A program made the position numbers and the translations under genes. The notes beneath the pieces are model-generated. The model was not told the DNA's origin, searched no databases, and worked only from the letters and a program-made list of their open reading frames with translations. This document shows positions 23,850-36,829 of a DNA stretch of 64,000 nucleotides, one piece after another. Numbering within the stretch: the first letter of the stretch is position 1; each line of letters starts with the position of its first letter. The stretch is from assembly GCA_000611775.1 (NCBI GenBank), contig KK106985.1:601982-665981 (forward strand), written 5' to 3'. The stretch is from Umbilicaria muhlenbergii. Its lineage: Eukaryota; Ascomycota; Lecanoromycetes; Umbilicariales; Umbilicariaceae.

Positions 23850-26800
23850 AAGAAAAAGCATCACTCTGATGACAATTAATATAAATAATTAAGGTAAAGC
23901 TGTCTTTTACTCATTAATCAGACTTATCTCATAATTTTATATGAGTCTCTTAATGTTTTCAAGATTCTTCACATTGTATTAAATATTATGCTTAAGCTCA
24001 TATCTCCTTCATTTAATTAAATACTTCATGATGTGATTTCATCCTTAACAGCTTACACACTTTTAAAGTAATTTCTTAATTTCATAATGATCATCAGCCC
24101 TGTTCATGATTATTAAAGATGAGTGTGTAGGTACAGACCTGTTGTAGAAGTCAACAAAGTTAATTGACTTTAAATGAATTATTAATATAATATCATGAAT
24201 TTTTCATGTGGGTGGTAATTCTAGATAATAGACAAGATGTTTTATTTATTCAGTAATTTTAAATGATTTAATGAATTGTTGTTCAATCTTCTTATTTATA
24301 ATTTCTGAAAGCTTATATCCCTGATGCAGGCGTAGTAGAACTTCATCACTGATAATAAAGAATCAAGATTATTAATTTAAATTATAATAATACTAAATTT
24401 GCATGACTGCTCAGGTGATAATGTCTTTCACATTTATATAACTCAGCTAATAATCAGACATTATAAAAGATTATTTTTCTGAACTTCTTGAAGTCTCACT
24501 TATTTGAAGGCTCATTCAACAGCTCATTCAATGACATGTTTAAAAACTCATTCTTCTTTGCTGTGTTTTTTTATGTAAAGTGTACTTCAACTGTGATAAT
24601 ATCATAATCTTGCTCAGTAGAGATGTTTATTTAAAGTAGATTAAGTACTTCACTTGAGTGAAAATCATAGAGCACTTCATTCAGAGTCTGATGAATTACT
24701 GGTTTATATGCATTATTTGAGGCAGCTTGAAGGCGTAAAAGTACAGTCAATCACTTAATTAACTTGTTCATCATCATGAAATAATACTGAAGAGTGATTT
24801 CATGTTATTAATTAATGACTTCTGAAGTACTGTCAGTCTGAGGGTAATAAGCTGTAGAATAAAACAATTTAATGTGAAGATGTTTAAATATTACTCTTCA
24901 CAAGTTTATTATAAACCTAACATCACAGTCTAATATGATCATGTTTGATAAATCTCATCTTAATAAATTCAGTTTGATTAATAATTATATCACTCATTCT
25001 TGACTCTTTCATGTGAATTTTTCAGAGATGAACATGACTGCCTTGTTGAACTTATCAGTGATTGATATAACAGTGTCATAATCTTCAGTTGAGGTTGAGA
25101 GTCTTAAGATGAAGTTGAGAGTTATAATGTGAAAAGGCTGTGATGAAGAGAGTATTGACTGCATGAATTCATAAAATGCATGCTTTGATGTCTGATTTAA
25201 CTGACATTAAGGGCAGTGCTGAATGAACTCATGTAACTGTTTTGACAGATTGTGAATATAAAGGTCTTGCATTAAATGTTGATGTATATAAGTATATCTT
25301 GAGTGTCTCAGCTCATCATGAGTGAGTTAAAAGACTTTCTTTGTTAAATTAATAAGCAAGCATAATTGAAGGCCTTGCTTAAGATCATTGAAGTAAATGA
25401 GTTTTTAAATTATGCAGTAAAAAAGCTTTGTAGTGTTCTTCTTTAAAATATTATTGTCTGAAATCATTTTTTAAATGCAGTTTCATCTTGATTTTACATC
25501 ATAAACTTCAATGAGCCTGCTTTAAAATGTCTCATTCATTTTAATTAATATGACAGTGTAGGTGAGAACATCTGCAGAGATCTTTTTTATTAATTTTAAT
25601 TAAGTCACTCAACTCATTAATCTTGATTGAATCTTCACAATAAGAGCGTTGACTGTCAGATCATTCAGAGATTGATCATGAAAATTTAAAGTGATAAAGC
25701 TGACTAATTGAGATAAGACATCTGAGATTATATTCACTTTGTTAACTTTATGTTGAATGTTAAGGCAGGACTTTTGAAGATATTCATTAATACAAATTAA
25801 CTGTAAATTTATTTTGTTAATTAATGTCATCAATATTAAGCTTGACTGATGAACTATATTTAAAGTGATGAAGTGATCAGTATAAACAATAGTGAGCTTC
25901 TCTGCAGACTTCAGCATGTGATGAATCTTTTAAATTAATTATATAAAGCCTGTGACTTCAAGTTCTGTTGATCAGTAATAAGTCTCAATGTTAGTTAAGA
26001 CCTTGTTAAGAAAGAGTATTAATTTCATGCTTTTTTAATCTGAGGTTATAATGAAACTGTAACTTTTCTTCATGTGATAAACATGAGCTTTAAAGCTGAA
26101 TTCTTTTGAGACATTGATATCAGCATATAGCTAACACTTCAAGTCATAATGAATAAGTGTAATGAATCTTAAGAAAAAGCATTATAATTGATGAAAGTTG
26201 TTTAATTTAAAAAAAATAAGCTCCTTAATAATGATTCTGTCAGTTAATGACTTGTGTATATTGTTTTTAATATTATCATGAGTGATTTTTTTATCTGTTG
26301 ACTTTCTCTCTGCTTAAAGCTTCTGCAGATTATAATTTAACCTTGTTTTTCTTTCTTGCAGAGGTTTTATGACAGTGATGTAATAAAGTATGTACTGTTT
26401 TAAATAATCTGTCATACTCAGGTACTTCTTGAGGGTGAAGAGTGTTTAAGAGAATTTAATACTGATTATGACAGTTAACTTATCTTCAGTGATAATGAGT
26501 CTTAAAGTATCAACACACTGATTAAGTAGTTGAACTGTGAGGTAGTTAAAGAAAAACTTTTTTAATAAAAGATATATTTCTTTCTCTGTCAGAGATTTAA
26601 AAACTTTATTTAAGTGCTTTAAGTGATCTTAAAGTGAGTGTGACTTAATGTATATCACAATATCATTAATGTAGACTCTGAAGAAAAACTGATGTGACTG
26701 TAAAATTTGATTAATCATTTGCTAAACATAAGCTGAGGAGTTTTTATAATTTATGACTGTCACCTTAAAGATTTCTTAACCTCAGTGAAAAGAAACTGTG

Positions 26801-29800
26801 AGTTTATAATAATCTTGTGATTATACTCTTTATTGATAGAAGAATAAGCTGCAGTCAACAATGAATATGTAAGTGATGCCTTGTATCACAACAAGAATAT
26901 CAACTTGACTTGATATTAAATAAGTGTCAAGCATTGTAATTTGATTTAGTGCTTAAATATTAACAACAACATGACTTTTTTTGTCTGTAGAGGTGTTTTT
27001 TCATACAATAAAGCATGAATATGTGAAAGAGGTGACTTGATTAATTTATTTTATTCAATCTTAACTATGCAACTTGTTGAAAGAGTCATTCACAACATTA
27101 TAATCTTTTAAACTGAGAGGATAAACTTTTACTTAATCAAACTTATATAACTTCTTTCAATTCTTTAAAAGCAGTATTTTTATTCATTGCTCTTCTGAGA
27201 CATCTACAACATGCTTTTAATTCTCTCATAACTGAGGATACCTCATCATGACTTGTTTAATACTTGCTGAAATGTCAGAGTTATTATATATGATAATACT
27301 GTTCACTGCTGTTCACTCTCATTCAGGGGTGGTACTAAAAATTATATGATAAGCAGTTGACGCAGTTAGCAAGGTCTGAAAAGTTAATTTAATTTAATTA
27401 ATGAGTTTAAAGCCTGCTTGAAGCAGGTCAGAGCTGATTAAAAAGTAATTATTAACTTCATATTCAATGATTCACTCAAGGCAGGTGTGACATGATATAA
27501 TAATAACTTTATTTAAATTATTTTAAAGTTTTATACTGAAGAGCTGATGATTCACTATTGAAGTATAAATCTCAGTGAGACTGCAGTTTAGTTTAAAGAG
27601 AAGATCTTAACCTGTGAATAAATCATGAAAAGACTTAATCTGAATGATTGTTGAGCTGTAAACAAGTATGATAATATGATTATTTAACATTAAAAGGTAA
27701 GATTATAACATTAATTTTTAATTCTGCATTCTCACAGCTGCTTATGACTGCCTTTCACTGAGATAAAAGTACATCAATTCACTCAGAGATTAAGATGTCA
27801 GTCTCAATGAGTATATTAATCTTTAAATCATTAATGACATGAATTTCTTAATGAATGACTGCAGTCCTATCATGATTTGCTGATAAGTATAAGTTCAGTT
27901 TCACATAATCTTCAGCAGCATGTGAGTTAAAGCTTAGTCCTTGAACTTTCATCAGTGAGATCATTTTTTTAACTTTCACATAAAAAACATGCTCCTTAAA
28001 GAAGCCTCAGTCAATTAAACTGATGATATAATTAATATTAAAACATATAAAGATGATCTGTTTATTCTGAGAAAGTTTTGCTTGCATCATAACATAATGT
28101 CATCCTTGAAATTCATAGCCTTTAGTTGAACTATTTGTAACATTCAACTGAATCAGAGCTTTGTTCATCTGAATTAAATTTTTATTCAGAGCTGAAGAAT
28201 AAGTTGACTCAAGTTTAAACTTTAAGGTTAAGTCTTTTCCTTTAATGAATATAAGGCTATGATCAGATCATACATGCTTGTGAAGAATGTTATTTGAGTT
28301 GAAGAATCTTAAGCAGTGATGACAGTGATAAAAAGCTTATTTTACTGCATGATTAACATCAACATCTTGATTGACTTCTTCCTCATAAGCCTCTTGAAAA
28401 GCTTGATTTTCATTAATAATATAATTCACTCAATCATCTTCCTGTTCAAATTGATCATTGTGATAATAATCATTTTCATAATCTTTAAATTGACTGTCCT
28501 TGATCTCATCATGATAAATTTTAAATAATTAAAAGTAGTTAAAACTTGTATTTGTCTTTATTTTGTTGATTATAAAACAGCTGATCAGCATGCTGCTGAC
28601 TTAAAGACTCATGATACAAATTTGTAAATTCATTTTCACTTGTGAGTTGAAGCAGCTAATGTGAGGTATAATCAGCTTATGATGAAATCATAAAGTTTCA
28701 CTGCTGCATTAAGTTAAACTGCTGATTCTGAGCAAACAACATCAGATGAGGAACAAAGGAGGAAGATTATTAATTATAAATAAATAATATTAAATAAGAA
28801 ACAAAAGAAGAAAAACTTTAATAAAAGAATTAAATAAAGTGATTTAAAGTAGAAAAAGAGAGCTGTTGATAAGAAGATTAATATAAAGACTGATATTAAC
28901 CTTAATTAAAAAAATAAAAATAAAAATCATCATATTAACTGTTTTGAACATTTTTAAATTGAAAATCTTGATTATCATACTTTCTGTCATGCTGATCACT
29001 TATGTGTTGTTCATCATATTAATACATGTCTCATCAAGTGTTTTTTTTGTGTTCAAGGATTTGAATGAACTGATTAACTGTGATAATATCAATGAGAGAG
29101 TCAATAAATGCTTAGAGGTTAATGATGATGTTTTGATAAACAAAGATCAGCTGATTCTCAACACTCTTAATGTTGATTAATTTAGCATAATGTAAAATTA
29201 TCTGCATATAAATAAAAAGCTCTCAGCAGTTCTGTGTATTAATCATGATGTACTTAATGAAGATGAGGCTGATGAGAATGAAAGATGCTGATTTCTTAAA
29301 TTAATTTTTTAAAGTTTAACATTATTTTTTAATGCTGTTTTCATTATTCTGAAGGCCTACTCTCTTTAAGTTGAAGAGTTTAAAGATGTATCAAGTCAGA
29401 GAAGCACCTCACAGATAAATATTAAAATTCATCTTCATTAATTAAACTCCCTTGATAATAATCATATCTTGAACATGTTTAATGAACAGCATTACACTCT
29501 AATAATAGATATTTTTTTCAACAATGATGATTTCATCATCTTCATGAGACTTGTTGAGATGAAAGTTAAAGAGACTGATCTCATTCACTCTTCAATGAGT
29601 TGAGGGTGATGCAGGTACAACTGCAGATGTAGTATTAATAAAGTTTTTAAAAACAGCTTTAATTATATTATTTTCATTATTGTCTGCTGCTTGTTGTATT
29701 ATTATGATTATAGTGATTATCTGAGTTATAAGATTAATGAGTTCTCATTATTAAGTATTAATGAATTCCTGATTTTTCTTCATTTCTTAATTAATTCAGT

Positions 29801-30119
29801 CTGCTCTTTCATTATCTGTTATTAAATTAATAATATTCATTAAAGAGCTCTGACATCTAGCTGTTATAATGTTAAATTCACTCAGAGAGGTGATAAAATC
29901 AGCAGAGTTAATAAAAACTTAATTAAAGAAATAATTTAAAATCTCATTAAGAGCTTAATTTAAGTTTCAGTGTAAATGTAATTTGTCAGTTGCTCACTCT
30001 GCAAGTCAGGTAAGTAGCTTCTTTAAGTTTAATTAAGTTTAACATTCAATGAGCTGATTTGACTGAGTTTTTTCATATATAGCCTGAGTTATAATTTATT
30101 ATTTTGAGGCAGTGATATT

Positions 30120-30791
30120 TAGGCTGTCACCGCGGGTCGGGGCGACACTGAGTCGGGCCGGGTCAGGCTGAGTCAGGTGGCAGTGTCTCAGTGATTTTGA
30201 ACTCACCTTGACGTGTCAGGTCAGGGCGGGTAATGAAGGCAGACACTGAGGGTAATTAAGACACTGAGAGCCGCAATAATTAGGGCTAAACCGTTCCATA
30301 ATTTAATATATTATAGAACTCAACGCGCCCGTCAATTCTATGCAAAAATCATCAAGAACGGATCGCTGCGCATTAAGTTATGTGAGTTTGAAAGTTGACA
30401 CTTTCATCAAGTTGATTGATTGACGATGTTCGCCACCCTGAACTTCAAACCCACACAACACAATGCGCCGCGATCCGTTTTTGATGATTTTTGCATCAAA
30501 TTGACGGGCGCATTAAGCTCTACAATTCAATAGAGTTGCAAAGAAATCAAGTCGCAATGTTATATTTAATAAGGGCATTACCTTGCAGCCTTATCTATTT
30601 TTTGAAGTTCGCGGCTCAAAAATTAAAGTTTAGCGCGCGGGAGTTAACCTGATTGAGTTAGTTCAGTGTCTATATGGGTACCTCAGGGTCGACCCGGTTG
30701 GCCACTGAATACCAGGTCCGTGAAGGGGCTGAACCTGTGAGTCAAGTCTTTAACCAGGGACCTGACCTGACCTGACTCAAATGACAGCCTA
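30120..30791 (+). mobile_element. 672-bp hAT-type MITE, copy 1
   Basis: Ends are TAGGCTGTCA and its inverted complement. Flanks GTGATATT (30112-30119) and ATGATATT (30792-30799) fit an 8-bp duplication with one G-to-A change. It has the same length as copy 2 (39212-39883) and is nearly identical to it. About 110-120 bp at each end match the ends of the large hAT element at 47566-63220, which could have supplied transposase. It stands out as GC-rich inside RIP-damaged DNA. No coding frame. Confidence 0.88.
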
Positions 30792-31090
30792 ATGATATTT
30801 AAAGTTTAAATATATTCTGAATCAATAAAGTCCTGAAGCTGAAAGCACAAATCAACTATAGATAAGTTCAAGACAGGGAAATTTAAGTTGATCAACTTGA
30901 AAGACACTCATGCAGGATTTTAATGATGAAGTAATGTATGATGACATGATTGTCTCAAAATCAACTAGGTGACTGAGAGACTCAGTTTAATGCTCATGAA
31001 AAACTGATTAACTCACTTATATTGATTAATACAAGGAGGCTTAATTCAATTAAGTAGTTTATAATGCTTAATTCAATGTTGTTATCAAAT

Positions 31091-31278
31091 TGTTGTACAT
31101 GTTCTATATATGAGAAAAGAATTAATTACTACTAATGATGTTGAAGCCTGCTATATAGTAGTTAATTTTAATTATGCTTAAATGAGTGTAGAGTTCTAAA
31201 TAAGTGTAGAGTAATGAAGTAATGCCTTAATATAATTACATGTTTTAATATAATCATAATATCTTTTTATTATTAACA
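31091..31278 (-). repeat. Family B LTR (5' copy)
   Basis: 188-bp LTR with TG...CA ends, matching 23683-23849. It directly borders LINE-1 sequence on its right. Confidence 0.85.
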
Positions 31279-32862
31279 TTTTTTTTCTTAACCTGATGAG
31301 GTTTTCTGTTCATCATACTTTAAATTTATTATATAATTTCTGTCTAGAAATATTATCTTCTGCAGTTTATGTAATTAAGTCTCTTAAGTTTTCAGTCATT
31401 TGTTTTAATGATTGATTTAAACTTATTACTTTTACATTTTGCTGTAATTCCTTTGTGAAGTTCTTTTAATTCACTTTTTGTATATTAAACAACATGTTGA
31501 ATGAGCTTTTCACTAGTGTAAGGTTTTCAGTAATTATTGAAAACTGAATAACTTCATGATCTGAATCAGTATAAACTTTTTCATTGACTTGCCAATCAAT
31601 TATTTCCAGTATTAATTGATTTATTGCAAATGTTAAGTTTAAAACTGATGAATATTGTTTATTTACAATATGTTTAATAAACGTCATAGTGTCTGATATA
31701 TTAACTAAATCACGGTGATTTATTTGCAGTCATTATAGTAAGTTTTCTGCATTTTTTGCCTCTGTGATTGTGGAGTTTCATCATGCATGATGTGCATTAA
31801 AATCTTCACAGACTAAAGTTCTTGATGTTACAGTTATTTGACTTAACACTCTTTTTATCATTCATGTATTTAATTCAGGCTGAAGAGACCTTTCATTATA
31901 TACATTCAACAGTAGAATTTCTTCTAAACCTGATGCAGAAATAAACAGAGTTTATAAATTTGCATTCTTTGATATATCTGATCTAGGCGTGCATTTTATT
32001 TCTTTGTTTGCTTTTGTAATAAATGTTATAACTTATGATCTGAGTTCTGACATTGAAATAATGTTAGTAAATGCTGAATGTGAAATAATACTGTGATTTA
32101 ACTTTATTCATGGTTCTTGAATTAACATAATATTTATTTTTTCAACTGCAGCTTCTAAACATGATTGCATGATGTTTGTGAATCTATTACAGTTATGTTA
32201 AAAAATTTGTATTTTAAATAATTCCTGCTGATCTGTGTCTAAATGTTGTGTATTTGAATTATATATTATTCATTCATGATTAAAGAGTTTCTGTTAGCTG
32301 AATAAAATTCAACTGCTCTGTAATATTCACAGTCTTTGCTATTCACCTGATGATTTTCTTTGCAATTTACACACTTTATTATTATGTGACTGCATATTTC
32401 TTGTCCTTTTTGACAGATAAAGTATGTGTGTTTTCTGATATAATAATTTTCAGCATATATTTGGCATTTGGCTTTATGCATGCACTTACACTGTGTGTGA
32501 TCAAATCCTTGATATTTGATGCATTGCTCATAGAGTTTGCAGTCTGTGTATTTCATAATATGCAGTGAATTTTCAATTATTATTAATTTAGTTCTCAAGG
32601 CTTTTTCAGCCTCTTGACTGCTTGCAAAGGCAATGATTGCAGATGAATACTTTTTAAATTTTTTACTCTCTGCTGTAAACATTCAGCTTGATTTGCACAT
32701 TAATTTTAAACCTTTATTAAAGATTTTAATTTTATCTTTTAGCAATTGCATCTCCTTTACATTGTTAAAAATCTCTGTGAATAATTCATGTAAAATTATC
32801 TTGTATCATTTCTGATCTTTTTGAATGTGAACTAAATTCAGGTTTAATTCTGACTCTCAGAT
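31279..32862 (-). pseudogene. LINE-1 ORF1 C terminus and ORF2 endonuclease
   Basis: The 138-residue open stretch 32266-32682 has a row of cysteine/histidine knuckles (for example CVNCKENHQVNSKDC), typical of LINE ORF1. The endonuclease follows at about 32,250-31,290; an open stretch at 31466-31687 includes YTDSDHEVIQF, the SDH box of apurinic-type LINE endonucleases. A few knuckle cysteines have changed. Stops interrupt the frame. Confidence 0.8.
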
Positions 32863-33587
32863 TATTTATTTTATTTTTTATTTCTTCATTAAGTGTATGC
32901 AGTCTAAGATTATGACACTGGCTAGTAATTTAATAATACATTTGTGAGAGTAAACTCTCTAATCAACTTATTTTGTCAATTTTTTTGGCGGCTGCTATTG
33001 ATGTCAGAATTGCATAATTTTAAATTTTTTTTTTAATATCTCCTCAACCTCCTTCCTGATTTTCATCCTTAATCTCCCTCAATGTTTGTGAAAGCTGACC
33101 ATGCGTAATGAGCTTTCAAAGTCATGTTTGTAGACTCAATAAGTTTAATTAATGTATGTGAAAGCTGATCATGCGTAATGAGCTTCTGAAGTTACATTTT
33201 TTTGATTAATGTGTGTGAAGGCTGATTATGCGTAATGAGTTTCTGAAGTCATATTTTTTAAGTTAATGTGTGTGAAGGTTAATCATGCGTAATGAGCTTC
33301 TGAAGTTGACATTTAAAGCAATGTGTGTGAAGGCTGACCATGTGTAATGAGCTTTTGAAATCACATGTTTAAGGTCAATGTTTATGAAGGCTGATTATAC
33401 GTAATGAGCTTTCAAAGTCATGTTTTTAGCAATGTATATAAAGGCTGATCATGCATAATGAGCTTTCAAAGTCATGTTTGTAAACTCAATGAGTCTGATT
33501 AATGTTTTTAAACTCATCTTAACTTTTTTACCAGGTGCACAACATCTGATAAGTATTAACAGAAAACATCACGTGAAGGTGTTTTAA
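32863..33587 (-). mobile_element. SINE-like retroelement with minisatellite (copy 2)
   Basis: Same family as 18143-18951, opposite orientation. Its T-rich end (minus-strand A tail) is on the left. Flanks CTCTCAGAT (32854-32862) and CTCTTAAAT (33588-33596) differ by two RIP-type transitions, and LINE-2 has one CTCTCAGAT at that site. The array at 33085-33500 has about seven units. Confidence 0.75.
33085..33500 (-). repeat. Minisatellite array, copy 2
   Basis: About seven units of about 55-60 bp, each like TGTGTGTGAAGGCTGATCAT followed by GCGTAATGAGCTT and a variable AT-rich link. Inverted relative to the array at 18254-18735. Confidence 0.85.
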
Positions 33588-34084
33588 CTCTTAAATATTT
33601 TTATGTTGTAATAACTCTTCTGCACTGCTCTCTTTTACTGCAGTGAGAATTATGTTATTTTATAACTTAAAAATAGTAGCTGTTACTACTAGCACCTTTG
33701 CAATTTTTGCAATTTTCAATGCATTGTTGATTTTATCTTGAACTTGCATTGAGTTGAAATTTGTCACTGCATTTAATGTTTTTGATGTTAGCAGTAATCT
33801 GCATTTTTGTTGTGTAATCTGCTTAATTTCTTTAATTAATGCAGATTTTTATGCTTTTGTAACCACCTCTGTTCATGATTTATTGCTGTTTTGAGTCAAC
33901 ATTTGCACAAATGTTGATTTTGAGCTTTGGTGTTTTTGAGTGTTTTCAGCATTTTCAGTTATGCTCACTGAAAAGTTACCTGATTGAGTTAAATTTTTCA
34001 TCATAGATTCAGGCTCTTGTTTTGCATTAATACTGCAGATTTCAGCCTTATCTAATGTGATTTAACTGTTTTTCATTTTCATGT

Positions 34085-34364
34085 GCTGTTTTTAACTTTT
34101 TTTTTTTTTTTTTTCTTCATTAAGTGTATGCAGTCTAAGACTATGACACTGTGTAGTCTACATATGTGAGGTATTTATTACCTCAAGTCAGCTTGTTTTA
34201 TCAATTTCTTTTGTGACTGTTATTGGTGTCAGAATTGCACATTTTTAAATATTTCTTTTAATATCTTCTCACCTTACTTCCTGGTTTTCATCCTCAACCC
34301 CCCCTAAAAGCCACTTCCATGTAGCTATTTTTGTGTGTTTTAAAAATATTAAAGTATTTTTAAT
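34085..34364 (-). repeat. SINE-like tail copy (F3)
   Basis: Starts with a run of about 20 T on the plus strand and carries the same 3' part as F1 and F2, with the non-minisatellite head. It interrupts LINE-1 at a point where LINE-2 continues. It ends where a hAT terminal sequence starts. Confidence 0.7.
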
Positions 34365-34390
34365 TAGGCTGTCATTTGAGTCAGGTCAGG
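34365..34390 (+). repeat. Isolated hAT terminal sequence
   Basis: TAGGCTGTCATTTGAGTCAG plus about six further bases match the end of the MITEs and of the large hAT at 47566, then similarity stops. F1 reads straight through this site (19735-19745), which marks it as an insertion point. The partner end is not found nearby. Confidence 0.6.
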
Positions 34391-35977
34391 TTCTGAAGAT
34401 AACTTCTGACTTATCTCCTCAAGGTGTTCAGAGATGTTCACTTTGAGACTTATTTCCTTCAAATGACATTCTTAATTCAAGATCAATTGTCTGTTTATGT
34501 TTTTTATTAACATAACAAATATTTGTACCTCCTCTTGATGAGCTAGCACTGCATATGAAGCTGCCTCAACACTGCATACAAAAAACATGTTATCATCAGC
34601 AGTTGAAGAAAGTTGAGACAGAATTTTAAGAATTGTCTGAACTGTTCAAGAAATCATTCAGGAAGATGAAAGCAGAGTGAAAAATAAAAATGAAGAAGTA
34701 AAATATTCAACAGAAGATGAATATTCTCTTTTTATTTTTATTTTTCCTGTAGTTGAGGAAGGGAAATTTTCTCTGAAGATAATGAAGTCATCCTTCAGGT
34801 TCAGAAGAAGCTGATTTTAATTCATTCATAATTTTCTCAAGATGATGTCATGCTGCCTCAAGTCAATTATCAATATAAGGATGATAATCTCCTTATGCTT
34901 CTTTTTCATAAGCAGACTTAAATAAATGATGTGAGTGATTTGCCTCCTGATGATGTTCTTATCAAACTCATGTACACTCTTCAGTTTAAACAATGAAACT
35001 GACTTCAGTCTGAGCCTGTCACAGATCATGAAAATCAGTTGAGTATGAATAAACACATATGCTGTACAGCTGATGTCTACAAGGGCATGAAAGAGTATGA
35101 GAAAGTCTTAAGAGTAAAAAGAGCAGACTGTAATGAACAGTCATAATGTGAAGAGCTCAAGATTATCATTTAAATGATTCAGATCATTCAGAACATTTGA
35201 ACTGTTTAAATAATGTTCATTGAGATTCAGCAAAGGGTTCATGCTGCACAGGGAAACTAATTCACCCTTAATCATGACTTTAATAAAGATTATTCATTTT
35301 CTGACTCAGAATCAAAGTTCTTCTGATTAATATTCTCATGAAGCTCACTCACAGACCTGTCACATCAGAAGAAAGATGACAATTGTTAAACATGTTGAGA
35401 GCATTCACTGACAGAATGCTCAGAGTGATAATAAATATAATAGTTTTCATTCTTCTCATCAATTAAACATTATGAATCAATTGAGGTCCTTTAATTGTTC
35501 AGACTGTTTAAATTATTCAGAGTGACTGTTCAAATCACAGGCTGATTAACAGGCATCTTAAATGTGACTCATTTATACATCTTTAAGCAGTCTGTTACAG
35601 CACTGATGTTGACATCTTTTCAGTTCTTTACTGCTCAAGCAGCATGTTGTTCATTGTTCAGGTGAATGAGGTAAATCTTCATGATTAATAATGAATCAGG
35701 CTGAATCATTTGAGATGACAGAGCAACTTGAAGATGAGGAGAGATTTTATCTCTGAGGTCATTTATACATTAAGTCTCATCATACTTAAGGAAGGTGAAA
35801 AGGCAGTGAAACTTAATATAGAAGTTTAAAAATCACTTTAATTCTTGAATAAGTTTAATATAAGTCTGATGATAATTCCTCTGTTTATTTAAGTCTTCAT
35901 AAATCTCTCTCAAGTCCTTCAAGATCTCATTCATGTTATGATAGAAGTCTGTGACTGAGAGTTTATATAATGAACAG
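34391..35977 (-). mobile_element. Ty3/gypsy gag-protease fragment, family K
   Basis: Minus-strand fragment. A retroviral-type protease region lies in the open stretch 34826-35056 (LILIIDLRQHDIILRKL at its end), followed by a linker of the kind that leads into reverse transcriptase. The DNA to the right (35100-35977) is in the expected position of gag, though no knuckle is clear. It is cut on the left by the hAT end and on the right by family E copy 2. Broken by many changes. Confidence 0.55.
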
Positions 35978-36829
35978 CATCTGCAACTTGACAGCTTGCT
36001 CAAAAATAAGGTTTTAGTTAATAATACTTTATGCGCTCAGAGCACTCTCTGAGCAGTAAATGAGTTCATACAAATTTTACACTTTAAATAATTATTATAC
36101 CTTCATGAATAATAAGAAACTTTTTATTGAAAAGTTTTAAATCTCTTTATTCTGTACACTTTACAAACTAATGATTTCTTCATAAGTTTTAATTTGCAAT
36201 AGTTATGAATTAAAGAACTTTTAACTAATTATAAATATATTAGCATATTGAATAACTATTGCGCTTTTATACTTATGATATAACTTTTAGTTTATAAGTT
36301 GTAGAGAATAAGCTGTTTAAGAGTTTTCTTATACAAAGTTTCTTTTTATGTGTTGTTGTTGTTGAGTTATTCAAAAAGTCATTAAAAGTCTGTTTATTAA
36401 TGTTGTGATTTTCATCACTGAAAGTTTGAAATCATTGTAACTTTTTAACAACAACAGTTATAAGAAAACTTTAAGTTATAAAACTGTTTAATAGTTTCTT
36501 CTCTACAACTTATAAACTGAAAGTTATATCATCAGTATAAAAGCGCAATAGTTATTCAATATGCTAATATATTTATAATTAGTTAAAAGTTTTTTAATTC
36601 ATAACTATTGCAAATTAAAACTTATGAAGAAATCTTTAGTTTGTAAAGTGTACAGAATAAAGAGATCTAAAACTTTTCAATAAAAAGTTTTTTATTATTC
36701 ATGAAGGTATAATAGTTATTTAAAGTATAAGATTTGTATGAGCTCATTTACTGCTCAGAGAGTGCTCTGAGCGCATAAAGTACTATTAACTAAAACCTTA
36801 TTTTTGAGCGGGCTGCCAAGTTGCGGATG
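35978..36829. mobile_element. Family E element, copy 2: long palindrome
   Basis: An 852-bp foldback. The left end reads CATCTGCAACTTGACAGC and the right end is its near-perfect inverted complement, and the two arms of about 350 bp or more mirror each other nearly throughout. Compared with copy 3, it looks like the left half of the family joined to its own mirror image. No coding frame. Left and right flanks belong to different elements (gypsy K and LINE-2), so it marks a rearrangement point or a non-simple insertion. Confidence 0.8.

Larger units (their letters stand above)
23683..31278 (-). mobile_element. Ty3/gypsy element, family B copy 2, with both LTRs
   Basis: Element bounded by two LTRs (23683-23849 and 31091-31278) and inserted into LINE-1. 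On the minus strand gag lies at about 31,000-28,800, protease near 28,300-27,700, reverse transcriptase about 27,200-26,400 with YINDIVIYIK near 26,660, RNase H ending near 25,700 (open stretch 25609-25917), integrase about 25,300-24,650, and a chromodomain-like end near 24,150. The host LINE resumes on each side. Flanks TCTTC and TTTTT are compatible with a 5-bp duplication after C-to-T change. A 672-bp MITE is nested at 30120-30791. Broken by many dozens of RIP-type changes, so old. Confidence 0.85.
20906..34084 (-). mobile_element. Tad-like LINE, copy 1, split by later insertions
   Basis: Minus-strand non-LTR retrotransposon. Its pieces are 33588-34084 (part of ORF1), 31279-32862 (zinc knuckles, endonuclease) and 20906-23682 (reverse transcriptase, RNase H, C-terminal cysteine motif). 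The gaps are filled by a SINE-like element (32863-33587) and a family B gypsy element (23683-31278). The second LINE copy (36830-41290) is continuous across both sites and confirms the joins, apart from about 11 bp missing at the gypsy site. The 5' end is lost at 34085. All coding parts carry many stops, mostly TGA in place of TGG. Confidence 0.85.

Noticed and set aside
28316-29180. Plus-strand frames of 70 and 78 residues
   Set aside because: They lie antisense to the gag/protease region of family B copy 2 and are hydrophobic by composition only.
32350-32568. Plus-strand 72-residue frame, also at 38188-38406
   Set aside because: Conserved in both LINE copies only because it is antisense to the cysteine-knuckle part of ORF1.
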